NCBI GenBank assembly: GCA_949130485.1
Contig: OX422198.1
Location: forward strand, 4,341,262-4,405,261
Direction: 5' to 3'
Source of the DNA: Agelas oroides
Lineage: Eukaryota > Porifera > Demospongiae > Agelasida > Agelasidae
Length of the DNA stretch: 64,000 bases
In this document: piece by piece, positions 28,171 to 43,500 of the stretch
How positions within the stretch are numbered: the stretch's first letter is position 1
Layout: each line of letters opens with the position of its first letter
Notes under the pieces: model-generated
What the model saw: only the letters and a program-made list of their open reading frames with translations
What the model was told of the DNA's origin: nothing
The model's database searches: none
Program-made: the position numbers and the translations under genes

Positions 28171-28327
28171 TACTTGGCTCTCCTTGACTCTACCACACTC
28201 TACCATGGCTCTACTTGGCTCTACTTGACTCTACTACACTCTACCACGGTTCTACTCCATTGTACCATGGCTCTACTTCACACTACATGACTCTACTACA
28301 TTCTACCATGGCTCTACTTGACTCTAC
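28171..28327 (+). repeat. 157-bp patch of module B sequence inside module C
   Basis: These bases look identical to 25941-26097, offset 2230, including the CCACGGTTC variant and the CTTCACACTACATGAC form specific to cycle 1. On the left the patch abuts CTCCATTG of module C; on the right it passes into CACACTCAACCATGG of module C. The other copies of module C (for example 36590-36915) have about 325 bp of different sequence at this place. Confidence 0.82.
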
Positions 28328-28938
28328 CACACTCAACCATGGCTCTACTTGGCTCTACTTGACTCTACTACTCTATACAATTGCTAGACCTGGCTCTACT
28401 TGTCTCTACTTCACTCTACCTTAGCTGTACTACATCCTACCATGGATCCACGTGACTCTACTTGACTCTACTACACTCTACCATGGCTCTACCTGGCTCT
28501 ACTACATTCTACCATGGCTCTACTTGACTCTACATGACTCTACTACATTCTACCATGGCTCTCCTTGACTCTGCTTGAGTCCACTACACTCTACCTTGGC
28601 TTTACGTGGCTCTACTTGACTATACTACACACTACCATGACTGTACTTGGCTCTACTACACTCTACCATGGCTCTAGTTTGCTCTACTTGACTCTACTAT
28701 ACTCTACCTCGTCTTTACCACATTCTATACCATAGCTCTACTTGACTCTACTTGACTCTACTACATTCTACCATGGCCCTACTTACTCTACGTGACTGTA
28801 CTACACTCTACCTTGGCTCTACTACATTCTGCTATGGGTGCACGTGACTCTACTTGACTCTACTGCATTCTACCATGGCTCTACCTTGATCTACTACATT
28901 CTACCATGGCTCTACTTGGCTCTACATGACTCTACTAC

Positions 28939-31900
28939 ATGCTACCGTGGCTCTACTTGACTCTACATGACCCTACTACACTCACCATGGCTCTACTCCA
29001 TTGTACCATGGCTCTACTTCACACTACATCACTCTACTACATTCTACCATGGCTCTACTTGTCTCTACATGACTGTACTACCTGCTACCGTGGCTCTCCC
29101 CAATTGTACAATGGTTCTACTTGACACTACAAGATTCTACTACATTCTACCATGGCTCTACTTGACTCTACTTGACTCTACTAGACTATACCATTGCTCG
29201 ACCTGGCTCTACTTGTCTCTACTTCACTCTGACTTGGCTCTACTGCATCCTACCATGGATCCACGTGAATCTACTTGACTCTACTACACTCTACCATCGC
29301 TATTCCTGGCTCTACTACATTCTACCATGGCTATACTTGACTCTACATGACTCTATTACATTCTACCATGGCTCTACGTGACTCTCCTTGAGTCCACTAC
29401 ACTCTACCTTGGCTCTACTTGACTCTCCTACACACTGCCATGGCTCTACTTGGCTCTACTACACTCTACCATGGCTCTACTTGGCTGTACTTGACTCTAC
29501 TACACTATACCACGGCTCTACTCCATTGTACCATGGCTCTACTTGACACTACATTACTCTCCTACATTCTACCATGGCTCTACTTTACTCTACTACATTC
29601 TACGATGGCTGTACTTGGCTCTACTTGACTCTACTACACTATACCATTGCTAGACATTGCTCTACTTGTCTCTACTTCACTCTACCTTGGCTCTACTACA
29701 TCCTACCATGGATCAACGTGACTCTACTTGACTCTACTACACTCTACCATGGCTCTACCTGGCTCAACTACATTCAACAATCGCTCTACTTCACTCTACA
29801 TGACTCTACTACATTCTACCATGGCTCTACTTGACTCTACTTGAGTTCACTACACTCTACCTTGGCTCTACTTGGCTCTACTTGACTCTACTACACACTA
29901 CCATGGCTCAACTTGGCTATACTACACTCTACCATGGCTCTACTTGGCTCTACTTGACTCTACTACACTCTACCATATCTCTCCTACATTCGACCATGGC
30001 TCCACGTGACTCTACTTGATTTTCTACTACATTCTACCATTGCTCTACTTGACTCTGCTTGAGTCCACTACACTCTACCTTGGCTCTACTTGGCTCTACT
30101 TGACTCTACTACACACTACCATGGCTCTACGTGGCTCTACTTGATTCTACTACACTCTACCATTGCTAGTCCTGGCTCTACTTGTCCCTACTACACTCTA
30201 CCTTGCATCTACTACATCCTACCATGGATCCACATGACTCTACTTGACTCTACTACTCTCTACCATGGCTCTACTCCATTGTACCATGGCTCTACTTGAC
30301 ACTACATCACTCTACTACATTCTACCATGGCTCTACTTGTCTCTACATGACTCTACTACATCCTACCGTTGCTCTACCCCATTGTACCATGGCTCTACTT
30401 CACACTACATGATTCTACTAAATTCTACCATGGCTCTTCCTGACTCTACTTGACTCTCCTACACCGTACCGTTGCTCTACTTCGCTGTACTTGACACTAC
30501 TACACTCTACCATGGATCTACTCCATTCTATACCATGGCTCTACTACACACTACATGGCTCTACTACATTCTACCATTGTTCCAATTGAATCTACTACAT
30601 TCTACCATGACTCTACTTGGCTCTACTTGACTCTACCACACTCTACCATGGCTCTACTTGGCTCTACTTGACTCTACTACACTCTACCATGGCTCTACTT
30701 GACACTACATGACTCTACTACATTCTACCATGGCTCCACTTGACTCTACTACACTATACCATTGCTAGACTTGGCTCTCCTTGTGTCTACTACACTCTAC
30801 CTTGGCTCTACTACATCCTACCATGGATCCACGTGACTCTACTTGACTCTACTACACTCTACCATGACTCTTCCTGGCTCTACTACATTCTACCATGGCT
30901 CTCCTTGACTCTACATGACTCTACTACATTCTACCATGGCTCTACTTGACTCTTCTTCAGTCCACTACACTCTACCTTGGCTCTACTTGTCTCTACTTGA
31001 CTTTACTACACACTACCATGGCTGAACTTGGCTCTACTACACTCTACCATGGCTCTACTTTGCTCTACTTGACTCTACTACACTCTACCATGTCTCTACC
31101 ACATTCTACCATAGCTCTACTTGACTCTACTTGACTCTACAACATTCTGCCATGGCTCTACTTACTCTACGTGACTGTACTACACTCTACCTTTGCTCTA
31201 CTACATTCTGCTATGGCTCCACGTGACTCTACTTGACTCTACTGCATTCTACCATGGATCTACCTTACTCTACTACATTCTACCATGGCTCTACTTGGCT
31301 CTACATGACTCTACTACATGCTACCGTGGCACTACTTGACTCTACATGACCCTACTACACTCTACCTTGGCTCTACTCCATTGTACCATGGCTCTACTTC
31401 ACACTACATCACTCTACTACATTCTACCATAGCTCACTTGTCTCTACATGACTCTACTACATGCTACAGTGGCTCTACCCAATTGTACAATGGCTCTACT
31501 TGACACTACATGATTCTACTACATTCTACCATGGGTCTAGTTGACTCTACTTCACTCTACTATACTATACCATTGGTAGACCTGGCTCTACTTGTCTCTA
31601 CTTCACTCTACCTTGGCTCTAGTGCATCCTTCCATGGATCCACATGACTCCACTTGACTCTACTACACTCTACCATCGCTCTACCTGGCTCTACTACATT
31701 CTACCATGGCTCTACTTGACTCTACATGACTCTATTACATTCTACCATGGCTGTACTTGGCTCTCCTTGAGTCCACTACACTCTACCTTGGCTCTACTTG
31801 GCTCTACTTGACTCTCCTACACACTACCATGGCTCTACTTGGCTCTACTACACTCTACCATGGCTCTACTTGGTTGTACTTGACTCTACTACACTATACC

Positions 31901-34900
31901 ATGGCTCTACTCCATTGTACCATGGCTCTACTTGACACTACATGACTCTCCTACATTCTACCATGGCTCTACTTGACTCTACTACATTCTACGATGGCTG
32001 TACATGGCTCTACTTGACTCTACTACACTATACCCTTCCTATACCTGGCTCTACTTGTCTCTACTTCACCCTACCTTGGCTCTACTACATCCTACCATGG
32101 ATCAACGTGACTCTACTTGACTCTACTACACTCTACCATGGCTCTACCTGGCTCTACTTCATTCTGCCATGGCTCTACTTGACTCTACGTGACTGTACTA
32201 CACTCTACCTTGGCTCTACTACATTCTGCTATGGCTCCACATGACTCTACTTGACTCTACTGCATTCTACCATCGCTCTACCTTCCTCTACTACATTCTA
32301 CCATGGCTCTACTTGACTCTGCATGACCCTACTACACTATACCATGGCTCTATTCCATTGTACCATGGCTCTACTTGACACTACATGACTCTATTACATT
32401 CTACCATGGCTGTACTTGGCTCTCCTTGAGTCCACTACACTCTACCTTGGCTCTACTTGGCTCTACTTGACTCTCCTACACACTACCATGGCTCTACTTG
32501 GCTCTACTACACTCTACCATGGCTCTACTTGGTTCTACTTGACTCTACTACACTATACCATGGCTCTACTTGACTCTACTACATTCTACGATGGCTGTAC
32601 ATGGCTCTACTTGACTCTACTACACTATACCCTTCCTATACCTGGCTCTACTTGTCTCTACTTCACCCTACCTTGGCTCTACTACATCCTACCATGGATC
32701 AACGTGACTCTACTTGACTCTACTACACTCTACCATGGCTCTACCTGGCTCTACTTCATTCTGCCATGGCTCTACTTGACTCTACGTGACTGTACTACAC
32801 TCTACCTTGGCTCTACTACATTCTGCTATGGCTCCACATGACTCTACTTGACTCTACTGCATTCTACCATCGCTCTACCTTCCTCTACTACATTCTACCA
32901 TGGCTCTACTTGACTCTGCATGACCCTACTACACTATACCATGGCTCTATTCCATTGTACCATGGCTCTACTTGACACTACATGACTCTATTACGTTCTA
33001 CCATGGCTGTACTTGGCTCTCCTTGAGTCCACTACACTCTACCTTGGCTCTACTTGGCTCTACTTGACTCTCCTACACACTACCATGGCTCTACTTGGCT
33101 CTACTACACTCTACCATGGCTCTACTTGGTTCTACTTGACTCTACTACACTATACCATGGCTCTACTTGACTCTACTACATTCTACGATGGCTGTACATG
33201 GCTCTACTTGACTCTACTACACTATACCCTTCCTATACCTGGCTCTACTTGTCTCTACTTCACCCTACCTTGGCTCTACTACATCCTACCATGGATCAAC
33301 GTGACTCTACTTGACTCTACTACACTCTACCATGGCTCTACCTGGCTCTACTACATTCTACCATGGCTCTACTTGGCTCTACAAGACTCTACTACATTCT
33401 ACCATGGCTCTACTTGACTCTACTTGAGTCCTCTACCCTCTACCTTGTCTCTACTTGGCTCTACTTTACTCTACTAAACACTACCATGGCTCAACTTGGC
33501 TATACAACACTCTACCATGGCTCTACTTCGCTCTACTTGACTCTACTACACTCTTCCTTGTCTCTACTACATTCTACCAATGCTCCACGTGACTCTACTT
33601 GACTCTACTACACTCTACCATTGCTCTACTCCAATTTACCATTGCTCTACTTGACACTACATCACTCTACTACATTCTACCATGGCTCTACTTGACTCTA
33701 AATGACTCTACTACATTCTACCATGCCTCTACTTGACTCTGCTTCAGTCCACTACACTCTACCTTGGCTCTACTTGGCTCTACTTGACTCTACTACACTC
33801 TACCATTGCTAGACCTGGCTCTACTTGTCCCTACTACACTCTACCTTACATCAACTACATCCTACCATGGATCCACGTGACTCTACTTGACTCTACTACA
33901 CTCTACCATGGCTCTACTCCATTGTACAATGACTCTACTTGACACTACATCACTCTACTACATTCTACCATGTCTCTACTTGTCTCTACATGACTCTACT
34001 ACACTCTACCATGGCTCTACTCCATTGTACAATGGCTCTACTTGATACTACATCACTCTACTACATTCTACCATGGCTCTACTTGTCTCTACATGACTCT
34101 ACTACATGCTACTGTGGCTCTACCCCATTGTACCATGGCTCTACTTGACACTACATGATTCTACTAAATTCTACCATGCTTCTTCCTGACTCTACTTGAT
34201 TCTCCTACACTCTACCGTTGCTCTCCTTGGCTGTACTTGACACTACTACACTCTAACTTGGCTCTACTCCATTCTATACCATGGCTCAACTTCACACTAC
34301 ATGGCTCTACTACATTCTACCATTGTTCCAATTGAATCTACTACTTTCTACCATGACTCTACTTGGCTGTACTTGACTCTACCACACTCTACCATGGCTC
34401 TACTTGGCTCTACTTGACTCTACTACACTCTACCACGGTTCTACTCAATTGTACCATGGCTCTACTTGACACTACATGACTCTGCTACATTCTACCATGG
34501 CTCTACTTGACTCTACAACACACTACGATGGCTCTACTTGGCTCTACTTGGCTCTACTTGACTCTACTACACTATACCATTGCTAGACCTGGCTCTCCTT
34601 GTCTCTACTACATTCTACCTTGGCTCTACTACATCCTACCATGGATCCGCGTGACTCTACTTGACTCTACTACACTCTACCATGGCTCTACCTGGCTCTA
34701 CTACATTCTTCCATGGCTCTACTTGACTCTACTTGACTCTACTACACTCTACCATGGCTCTACTTGGCTCTACTTCACTCTACTACACTATACCATTGCT
34801 AGACCTGGCTCTACTTGTCTGTACTTAACTCTACCTTAGCTGTATATACTACATCGTACGATGGATCCACGTGACTCTACTTGACTCTACTACACTCTAC

Positions 34901-37532
34901 CATGGCTCTACCTGGCTCTACTACATTCTACCATGGCTCTACTTGACTCTACATGACTCTACTACATTCTACCATGGCTCTACTTGACTCTACTTGAGTC
35001 CACTACACTCTACCTTGGCTCTACTTTGCTCTACTTGACTCTACTACACACTACCATGGCTGTACTTGGCTCTACTACACTCTACCATGGCTCTACTTTG
35101 CTCTACTTGATTCTACTACACTCTACCATGTCTCTACCACATTCTACCATAGCTCTACTTGACTCTACTGGACTCTATTACATTCTGCCATGGCTCTACT
35201 TGACTCTACGTGACTGTACTACACTCTACCTTTGCTCTACTACATTCTGCTATGGCTCCACATGACTCTACTTGACTCTACTGCATTCTACCATCGCTCT
35301 ACCTTCCTCTACTACATTCTACCATGGCTCTACTTGACTCTGCATGACCCTACTACACTATACCATGGCTCTATTCCATTGTACCATGGATCTACTTGAC
35401 ACTACATGACTCTCCTACATTCTACCATGTCTCTACTACATTCTACCAAAGCTCAACGTGATTCTACATCATTCTACTACATCCTACCATTCCTCTACTT
35501 GACTCTGTATGCCTCTACTACATTCTACCATGGCTCTACTTCACTCTACTACATTCTACGATGGCTCTACTTTGCTCTACTTGACTCTACTACACTATAC
35601 CATTGCTAGACCTGGCTCTACGTGTTCCTACTACACTCTACCTTGACTCTACTACATCCTACCATGGATCCACGTGACTCTACTTGACTCTACTGCACTC
35701 TACCATGGCTCTACTCCATTTTACTATGGCTGTACTTGACACTACATCACTCTACTACATTCTACCATGGCTCTTCTTGTCTATACATGACTCTACTACA
35801 TGCTACCGTGGCTCTACCCCATTGTACCATGGCTCTACTTGACACTACATGATTCTACTAAATACTGCCATCGTTCTTCCTGACTCTACTTGACTCTCCT
35901 ACACTCTACCGTTGCTCTACTTGACTCTACTTGACACTACTACACTCTACCATGGCTCTACTCCATTCTATACCATGGCTCTACTTCTTACTACATGGCT
36001 CTACTACATTCTACCATTGAATCTACTACATTCTACCATGACTCTACCTGGCTCTCCTTGACTCTACCACACTCTACCATGGCTCTACATGGCTCTACTT
36101 GACTCTACTATACTCTACCATGGCTCTACTCCATTGTACCATGGCTCTACTTGACACTACATGACTCTACTACATTCTACCATGGCTCTACTTGACTCTA
36201 CTACACACTACGATGGGTCTACTTGACTCTACTTGACTCTACTACACTATACCATTCCTCGACCTGGCTCTACTTCTCTCTACTTCACTCTACCTTGGCT
36301 CTACTGCATCCTACCATGGATCCACGTGTCTCTACTTGATTCTACTACACTCTACCATCGCTCTACCTGGCTCTACTACATTCTACCATGGCTCTACTTG
36401 ACTCTACATGACTCTATTACATTCTACCATGGCTCTACTTGACTCTCCTTGAGTCCACTACACTCTACCTTGGCTCTACTTGGCTCTACTTGACTCTCCT
36501 ACACACTGCCATGGCTCTACTTGGCTTTACCACACTCTACCATGGCTCTACTTGGCTCTACTTGACTCTACTACATTCTACCATGGCTCTACTCCATTGT
36601 ACCATGGTTCTACTTGAAACTACATGACTCTACTACATTCTACCTTGGCTCTACTTGACTCTACTACACACTATGATGGCTCTCCTTGGCTCTACTTGAC
36701 TCTACTACACTATACCATTGCTAGACCTGGCTCTCCTTGTCTCTACTACACTCTACCTTAGTTCTTCTACATCCTACCATGGATCCACGTTACTCTTCTT
36801 GACTCTACTACACTCTACCATGGTTCTACCTGGCTCTACTACATTCTACCATGGCTCTACTTGACTCTAAATGACTCTACTACATTCTACCATGGCTCTA
36901 CTTGACTCTACTTGACTCTACCACACTCAACCATGGCTCTACTTGGCTGTACTTGACTCTACTACTCTATACCATTGCTAGACCTGGCTCTACTTGTCTC
37001 TACTTCACTCTACCTTAGCTGTACTACATCCTACCATGGATCCACGTGACTCTACTTGACTCTACTACACTCTACCATGGCTCTACCTGGCTCTACTACA
37101 TTCTACCATGGCTCTACTTGACTCTACATGACACTACTACATTCTACCATGGCTCTCCTTGACTCTGCTTGAGTCCACTACACTCTACCTTGGCTTTACG
37201 TGGCTCTACTTGACTATACTACACACTACCATGACTGTACTTGGCTCTACTACACTCTACCATGGCTCTAGTTTGCTCTACTTGACTCTACTACACTCTA
37301 CCTCGTCTTTACCACATTCTATACCATAGCTCTACTTGACTCTACTTGACTCTACTACATTCTACCATGGCCCTACTTACTCTACGTGACTGTACTACAC
37401 TCTACCTTGGCTCTACTACATTCTGCTATGGGTGCACGTGACTCTACTTGACTCTACTGCATTCTACCATGGCTCTACCTTGATCTACTACATTGTACCA
37501 TGGCTCTACTTGGCTCTACATGACTCTACTAC
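28939..37532 (+). repeat. Higher-order cycle 2 (8594 bp)
   Basis: CACTCACCATGG marker near 28980. Module A is about 28939-31756, module B about 31757-35405 and module C about 35406-37532. It is collinear with cycle 4 at offsets of 15919, 16343, 15746 and 15787 in succession. The changes are a 424-bp gain in cycle 4, a 597-bp expansion here and a 41-bp loss here near 33800. It shares with cycle 4 the triple variant in GGCTCAACTACATTCAAC (29761), which cycles 1, 3 and 5 lack. Confidence 0.88.
31757..33300 (+). repeat. 659/597-bp expansion inside module B, about 2.4 copies
   Basis: Unit starts are at 31757, 32416 and 33013. The first unit is 659 bp and the second 597 bp; the difference is 62 bp (two 31-bp strings) present only in the first. 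The third unit is partial and ends when CTACTTCATTCTG gives way to CTACTACATTC. Units two and three are almost identical; one difference is ATTACATTC near 32398 against ATTACGTTC near 32995. Cycle 4 has about 1.5 copies and cycles 1 and 5 have one. Confidence 0.88.
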
Positions 37533-38604
37533 ATGCTACCGTGGCTCTACTTGACTCTACATGACCCTACTACACTCACCATGGCTCTACTCCATTGTAC
37601 CATGGCTCTACTTCACACTACATCACTCTACTACATTCTACCATGGCTCTACTTGTCTCTACATGACTGTACTACCTGCTACCGTGGCTCTCCCCAATTG
37701 TACAATGGTTCTACTTGACACTACAAGATTCTACTACATTCTACCATGGCTCTACTTGACTCTACTTGACTCTACTAGACTATACCATTGCTCGACCTGG
37801 CTCTACTTGTCTCTACTTCACTCTGACTTGGCTCTACTGCATCCTACCATGGATCCACGTGAATCTACTTGACTCTACTACACTCTACCATCGCTATTCC
37901 TGGCTCTACTACATTCTACCATGGCTATACTTGACTCTACATGACTCTATTACATTCTACCATGGCTCTACGTGACTCTCCTTGAGTCCACTACACTCTA
38001 CCTTGGCTCTACTTGACTCTCCTACACACTGCCATGGCTCTACTTGGCTCTACTACACTCTACCATGGCTCTACTTGGCTGTACTTGACTCTACTACACT
38101 ATACCACGGCTCTACTCCATTGTACCATGGCTCTACTTGACACTACATTACTCTCCTACATTCTACCATGGCTCTACTTTACTCTACTACATTCTACGAT
38201 GGCTGTACTTGGCTCTACTTGACTCTACTACACTATACCATTGCTAGACATTGCTCTACTTGTCTCTACTTCACTCTACCTTGGCTCTACTACATCCTAC
38301 CATGGATCAACGTGACTCTACTTGACTCTACTACACTCTACCATGGCTCTACCTGGCTCTACTACATTCTACCATCGCTCTACTTCACTCTACATGACTC
38401 TACTACATTCTACCATGGCTCTACTTGACTCTACTTGAGTCCACTACACTCTACCTTGGCTCTACTTGGCTCTACTTGACTCTACTACACACTACCATGG
38501 CTCAACTTGGCTATACTACACTCTACCATGGCTCTACTTGGCTCTACTTGACTCTACTACACTCTACCATATCTCTCCTACATTCGACCATGGCTCCACG
38601 TGAC

Positions 38605-38625
38605 TCTACTTGATTCTACTACACT
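38605..38625 (+). repeat. Deletion junction in cycle 3 module A (125 bp missing)
   Basis: In cycles 1, 2, 4 and 5 the string CTACTTGATTTTCTACTAC is followed by about 125 bp before a second CTACTTGATTCTACTAC. Cycle 3 has a single CTACTTGATTCTACTACAC, so the stretch between the two similar strings has been lost. The offset to cycle 2 changes here from 8594 to 8469. Confidence 0.82.
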
Positions 38626-40300
38626 CTACCATTGCTAGTCCTGGCTCTACTTGTCCCTACTACACTCTACCTTGCATCTACTACATCCTACCATGGATCC
38701 ACATGACTCTACTTGACTCTACTACACTCTACCATGGCTCTACTCCATTGTACCATGGCTCTACTTAACACTACATCACTCTACTACATTCTACCATGGC
38801 TCTACTTGTCTCTACATGACTCTACTACATCCTACCGTTGCTCTACCCCATTGTACCATGGCTCTACTTCACACTACATGATTCTACTAAATTCTACCAT
38901 GGCTCTTCCTGACTCTACTTGACTCTCCTACACCGTACCGTTGCTCTACTTCGCTGTACTTGACACTACTACACTCTACCATGGATCTACTCCATTCTAT
39001 ACCATGGCTCTACTACACACTACATGGCTCTACTACATTCTACCATTGTTCCAATTGAATCTACTACATTCTACCATGACTCTACTTGGCTCTACTTGAC
39101 TCTACCACACTCTACCATGGCTCTACTTGGCTCTACTTGACTCTACTACACTCTACCATGGCTCTACTTGACACTACATGACTCTACTACATTCTACCAT
39201 GGCTCCACTTGACTCTACTACACTATACCATTGCTAGACTTGGCTCTCCTTGTGTCTACTTCACTCTACCTTGGCTCTACTACATCCTACCATGGATCCA
39301 CGTGACTCTACTTGACTCTACTACACTCTACCATGAATCTTCCTGGCTCTACTACATTCTACCATGGCTCTCCTTGACTCTACATGACTCTACTACATTC
39401 TACCATGGCTCTACTTGACTCTTCTTCAGTCCACTACACTCTACCTTGGCTCTACTTGTCTCTACTTGACTTTACTACACACTACCATGGCTGTACTTGG
39501 CTCTACTACACTCTACCATGGCTCTACTTTGCTCTACTTGACTCTACTACACTCTACCATGTCTCTACCACATTCTACCATAGCTCTACTTGACTCTACT
39601 TGACTCTACTTGACTCTACAACATTCTGCCATGGCTCTACTTACTCTACGTGACTGTACTACACTCTACCTTGGCTCTACTACATTCTGCTATGGCTCCA
39701 CGTGACTCTACTTGACTCTACTGCATTCTACCATGGATCTACCTTACTCTACTACATTCTACCATGGCTCTACTTGGCTCTACATGACTCTACTACATGC
39801 TACCGTGGCTCTACTTGACTCTACATGACCCTACTACACTCTACCATGGCTCTACTCCATTGTACCATGGCTCTACTTCACACTACATCACTCTACTACA
39901 TTCTACCATAGCTCACTTGTCTCTACATGACTCTACTACATGCTACCGTGGCTCTCCCCAATTGTACAATGGCTCTACTTGACACTACATGATTCTACTG
40001 CATTCTACCATGGGTCTAGTTGACTCTACTTCACTCTACTATACTATACCATTGGTAGACCTGGCTCTACTTGTCTCTACTTCACTCTACCTTGGCTCTA
40101 GTGCATCCTTCCATGGATCCACATGACTCCACTTGACTCTACTACACTCTACCATCGCTCTACCTGGCTCTACTACATTCTACCATGGCTCTACTTGACT
40201 CTACATGACTCTATTACATTCTACCATGGCTGTACTTGGCTCTCCTTGAGTCCACTACACTCTACCTTGGCTCTACTTGGCTCTACTTGACTCTCCTACA

Positions 40301-40568
40301 CACTACCATGGCTCTACTTGGCTCTACTACACTCTACCATGGCTCTACTTGGTTGTACTTGACTCTACTACACTATACCATGGCTCTACTCCATTGTACC
40401 ATGGCTCTACTTGACACTACATGACTCTCCTACACACTACCATGGCTCTACTTGGCTCTACTACACTCTACCATGGCTCTACTTGGTTGTACTTGACTCT
40501 ACTACACTATACCATGGCTCTACTCCATTGTACCATGGCTCTACTTGACACTACATGATTCTACTAAA
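40301..40568 (+). repeat. 134-bp tandem duplication
   Basis: The string beginning CACTACCATGG at 40301 starts again at 40435, offset 134, including the TTGGTTGTACTTGAC landmark. It sits next to the point where module B breaks off into module C, so it may be a by-product of that rearrangement. Confidence 0.8.
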
Positions 40569-43500
40569 TACTGCCATCGTTCTTCCTGACTCTACTTGAC
40601 TCTCCTACACTCTACCGTTGCTCTACTTGACTCTACTTGACACTACTACACTCTACCATGGCTCTACTCCATTCTATACCATGGCTCTACTTCTTACTAC
40701 ATGGCTCTACTACATTCTACCATTGAATCTACTACATTCTACCATGACTCTACCTGGCTCTCCTTGACTCTACCACACTCTACCATGGCTCTACATGGCT
40801 CTACTTGACTCTACTATACTCTACCATGGCTCTACTCCATTGTACCATGGCTCTACTTGACACTACATGACTCTACTACATTCTACCATGGCTCTACTTG
40901 ACTCTACTACACACTACGATGGGTCTACTTGACTCTACTTGACTCTACTACACTATACCATTCCTCGACCTGGCTCTACTTCTCTCTACTTCACTCTACC
41001 TTGGCTCTACTGCATCCTACCATGGATCCACGTGTCTCTACTTGATTCTACTACACTCTACCATCGCTCTACCTGGCTCTACTACATTCTACCATGGCTC
41101 TACTTGACTCTACATGACTCTATTACATTCTACCATGGCTCTACTTGACTCTCCTTGAGTCCACTACACTCTACCTTGGCTCTACTTGGCTCTACTTGAC
41201 TCTCCTACACACTGCCATGGCTCTACTTGGCTTTACCACACTCTACCATGGCTCTACTTGGCTCTACTTGACTCTACTACATTCTACCATGGCTCTACTC
41301 CATTGTACCATGGTTCTACTTGAAACTACATGACTCTACTACATTCTACCTTGGCTCTACTTGACTCTACTACACACTATGATGGCTCTCCTTGGCTCTA
41401 CTAGACTCTACTACACTATACCATTGCTAGACCTGGCTCTCCTTGTCTCTACTACACTCTACCTTAGTTCTTCTACATCCTACCATGGATCCACGTTACT
41501 CTTCTTGACTCTACTACACTCTACCATGGTTCTACCTGGCTCTACTACATTCTACCATGGCTCTACTTGACTCTAAATGACTCTACTACATTCTACCATG
41601 GCTCTACTTGACTCTACTTGACTCTACCACACTCAACCATGGCTCTACTTGGCTCTACTTGACTCTACTACTCTATACCATTGCTAGACCTGGATCTACT
41701 TGTCTCTACTTCACTCTACCTTAGCTGTACTACATCCTACCATGGATCCACGTGACTCTACTTGACTCTACTACACTCTACCATGGCTCTACCTGGCTCT
41801 ACTACATTCTACCATGGCTCTACTTGACTCTACATGACACTACTACATTCTACCATGGCTCTACTTGACTCTGCTTGAGTCCACTACACTCTACCTTGGC
41901 TTTACGTGGCTCTACTTGACTATACTACACACTACCATGACTGTACTTGGCTCTACTACACTCTACCATGGCTCTAGTTTGCTCTACTTGACTCTACTAC
42001 ACTCTACCTCGTCTTTACCACATTCTATACCATAGCTCTACTTGACTCTACTTGGCTCTACTACATTCTACCATGGCTCTACTTGACTCTACATGACTCT
42101 ATTACATTCTACCATGGCTGTACTTGGCTCTCCTTGAGTCCACTACACTCTACCTTGGCTCTACTTGGCTCTACTTGACTCTCCTACACACTACCATGGC
42201 TCTACTTGGCTCTACTACACTCTACCATGGCTCTACTTGGTTGTACTTGACTCTACTACACTATACCATGGCTCTACTCCATTGTACCATGGCTCTACTT
42301 GACACTACATGACTCTCCTACATTCTACCATGGCTCAACTTGACTCTACTACATTCTACGATGGCTGTACATGGCTCTACTTGACTCTACTACACTATAC
42401 CCTTCCTATACCTGGCTCTACTTGTCTCTACTTCACCCTACCTTGGATCTACTACATCCTACCATGGATCAACGTGACTCTACTTGACTCTACTACACTC
42501 TACCATGGCTCTACCTGGCTCTACTTCATTCTGCCATGGCTCTACTTGACTCTACGTGACTGTACTACACTCTACCTTGGCTCTACTACATTCTGCTATG
42601 GCTCCACATGACTCTACTTGACTCTACTGCATTCTACCATCGCTCTACCTTCCTCTACTACATTCTACCATGGCTCTACTTGACTCTGCATGACCCTACT
42701 ACACTATACCATGGCTCTATTCCATTGTACCATGGCTCTACTTGACACTACATGACTCTCCTACATTCTACCATGTCTCTACTGCATTCTACCAAAGCTC
42801 AACGTGATTCTACATCATTCTACTACATCCTACCATTCCTCTACTTGACTCTGTATGCCTCTACTACATTCTACCATGGCTCTACTTCACTCTACTACAT
42901 TCTACGATGGCTCTACTTTGCTCTACTTGACTCTACTACACTATACCATTGCTAGACCTGGCTCTACGTGTTCCTACTACACTCTACCTTGACTCTACTA
43001 CATCCTACCATGGATCCACGTGACTCTACTTGACTCTACTGCACTCTACCATGGCTCTACTCCATTGTACTATGGCTGTACTTGACACTACATCACTCTA
43101 CTACATTCTACCATGGCTCTTCTTGTCTATACATGACTCTACTACATGCTACCGTGGCTCTACCCCATTGTACCATGGCTCTACTTGACACTACATGATT
43201 CTACTAAATACTGCCATCGTTCTTCCTGACTCTACTTGACTCTCCTACACTCTACCGTTGCTCTACTTGACTCTACTTGACACTACTACACTCTACCATG
43301 GCTCTACTCCATTCTATACCATAGCTCTACTTCTTACTACATGGCTCTACTACATTCTACCATTGAATCTACTACATTCTACCATGACTCTACCTGGCTC
43401 TCCTTGACTCTACCACACTCTACCATGGCTCTACATGGCTCTACTTGACTCTACTATACTCTACCATGGCTCTACTTGACACTACATGACTCTACTACAT

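Larger units (their letters stand above)
22504..28938 (+). repeat. Higher-order cycle 1 (6435 bp, modules A-B-C)
   Basis: First of five cycles defined by the rare string CACTCACCATGG (near 22545), where two bases of the usual CTCTACCATGG are missing. Module A is about 22504-24531, module B about 24532-26976 and module C about 26977-28938. Landmarks from 22504 to about 24018 recur in cycle 2 at a constant offset of 6435. Module B is present once, without the 597/659-bp expansion seen in cycles 2 and 4. Module C carries a patch (28171-28327) that matches module B of this same cycle. Confidence 0.88.
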
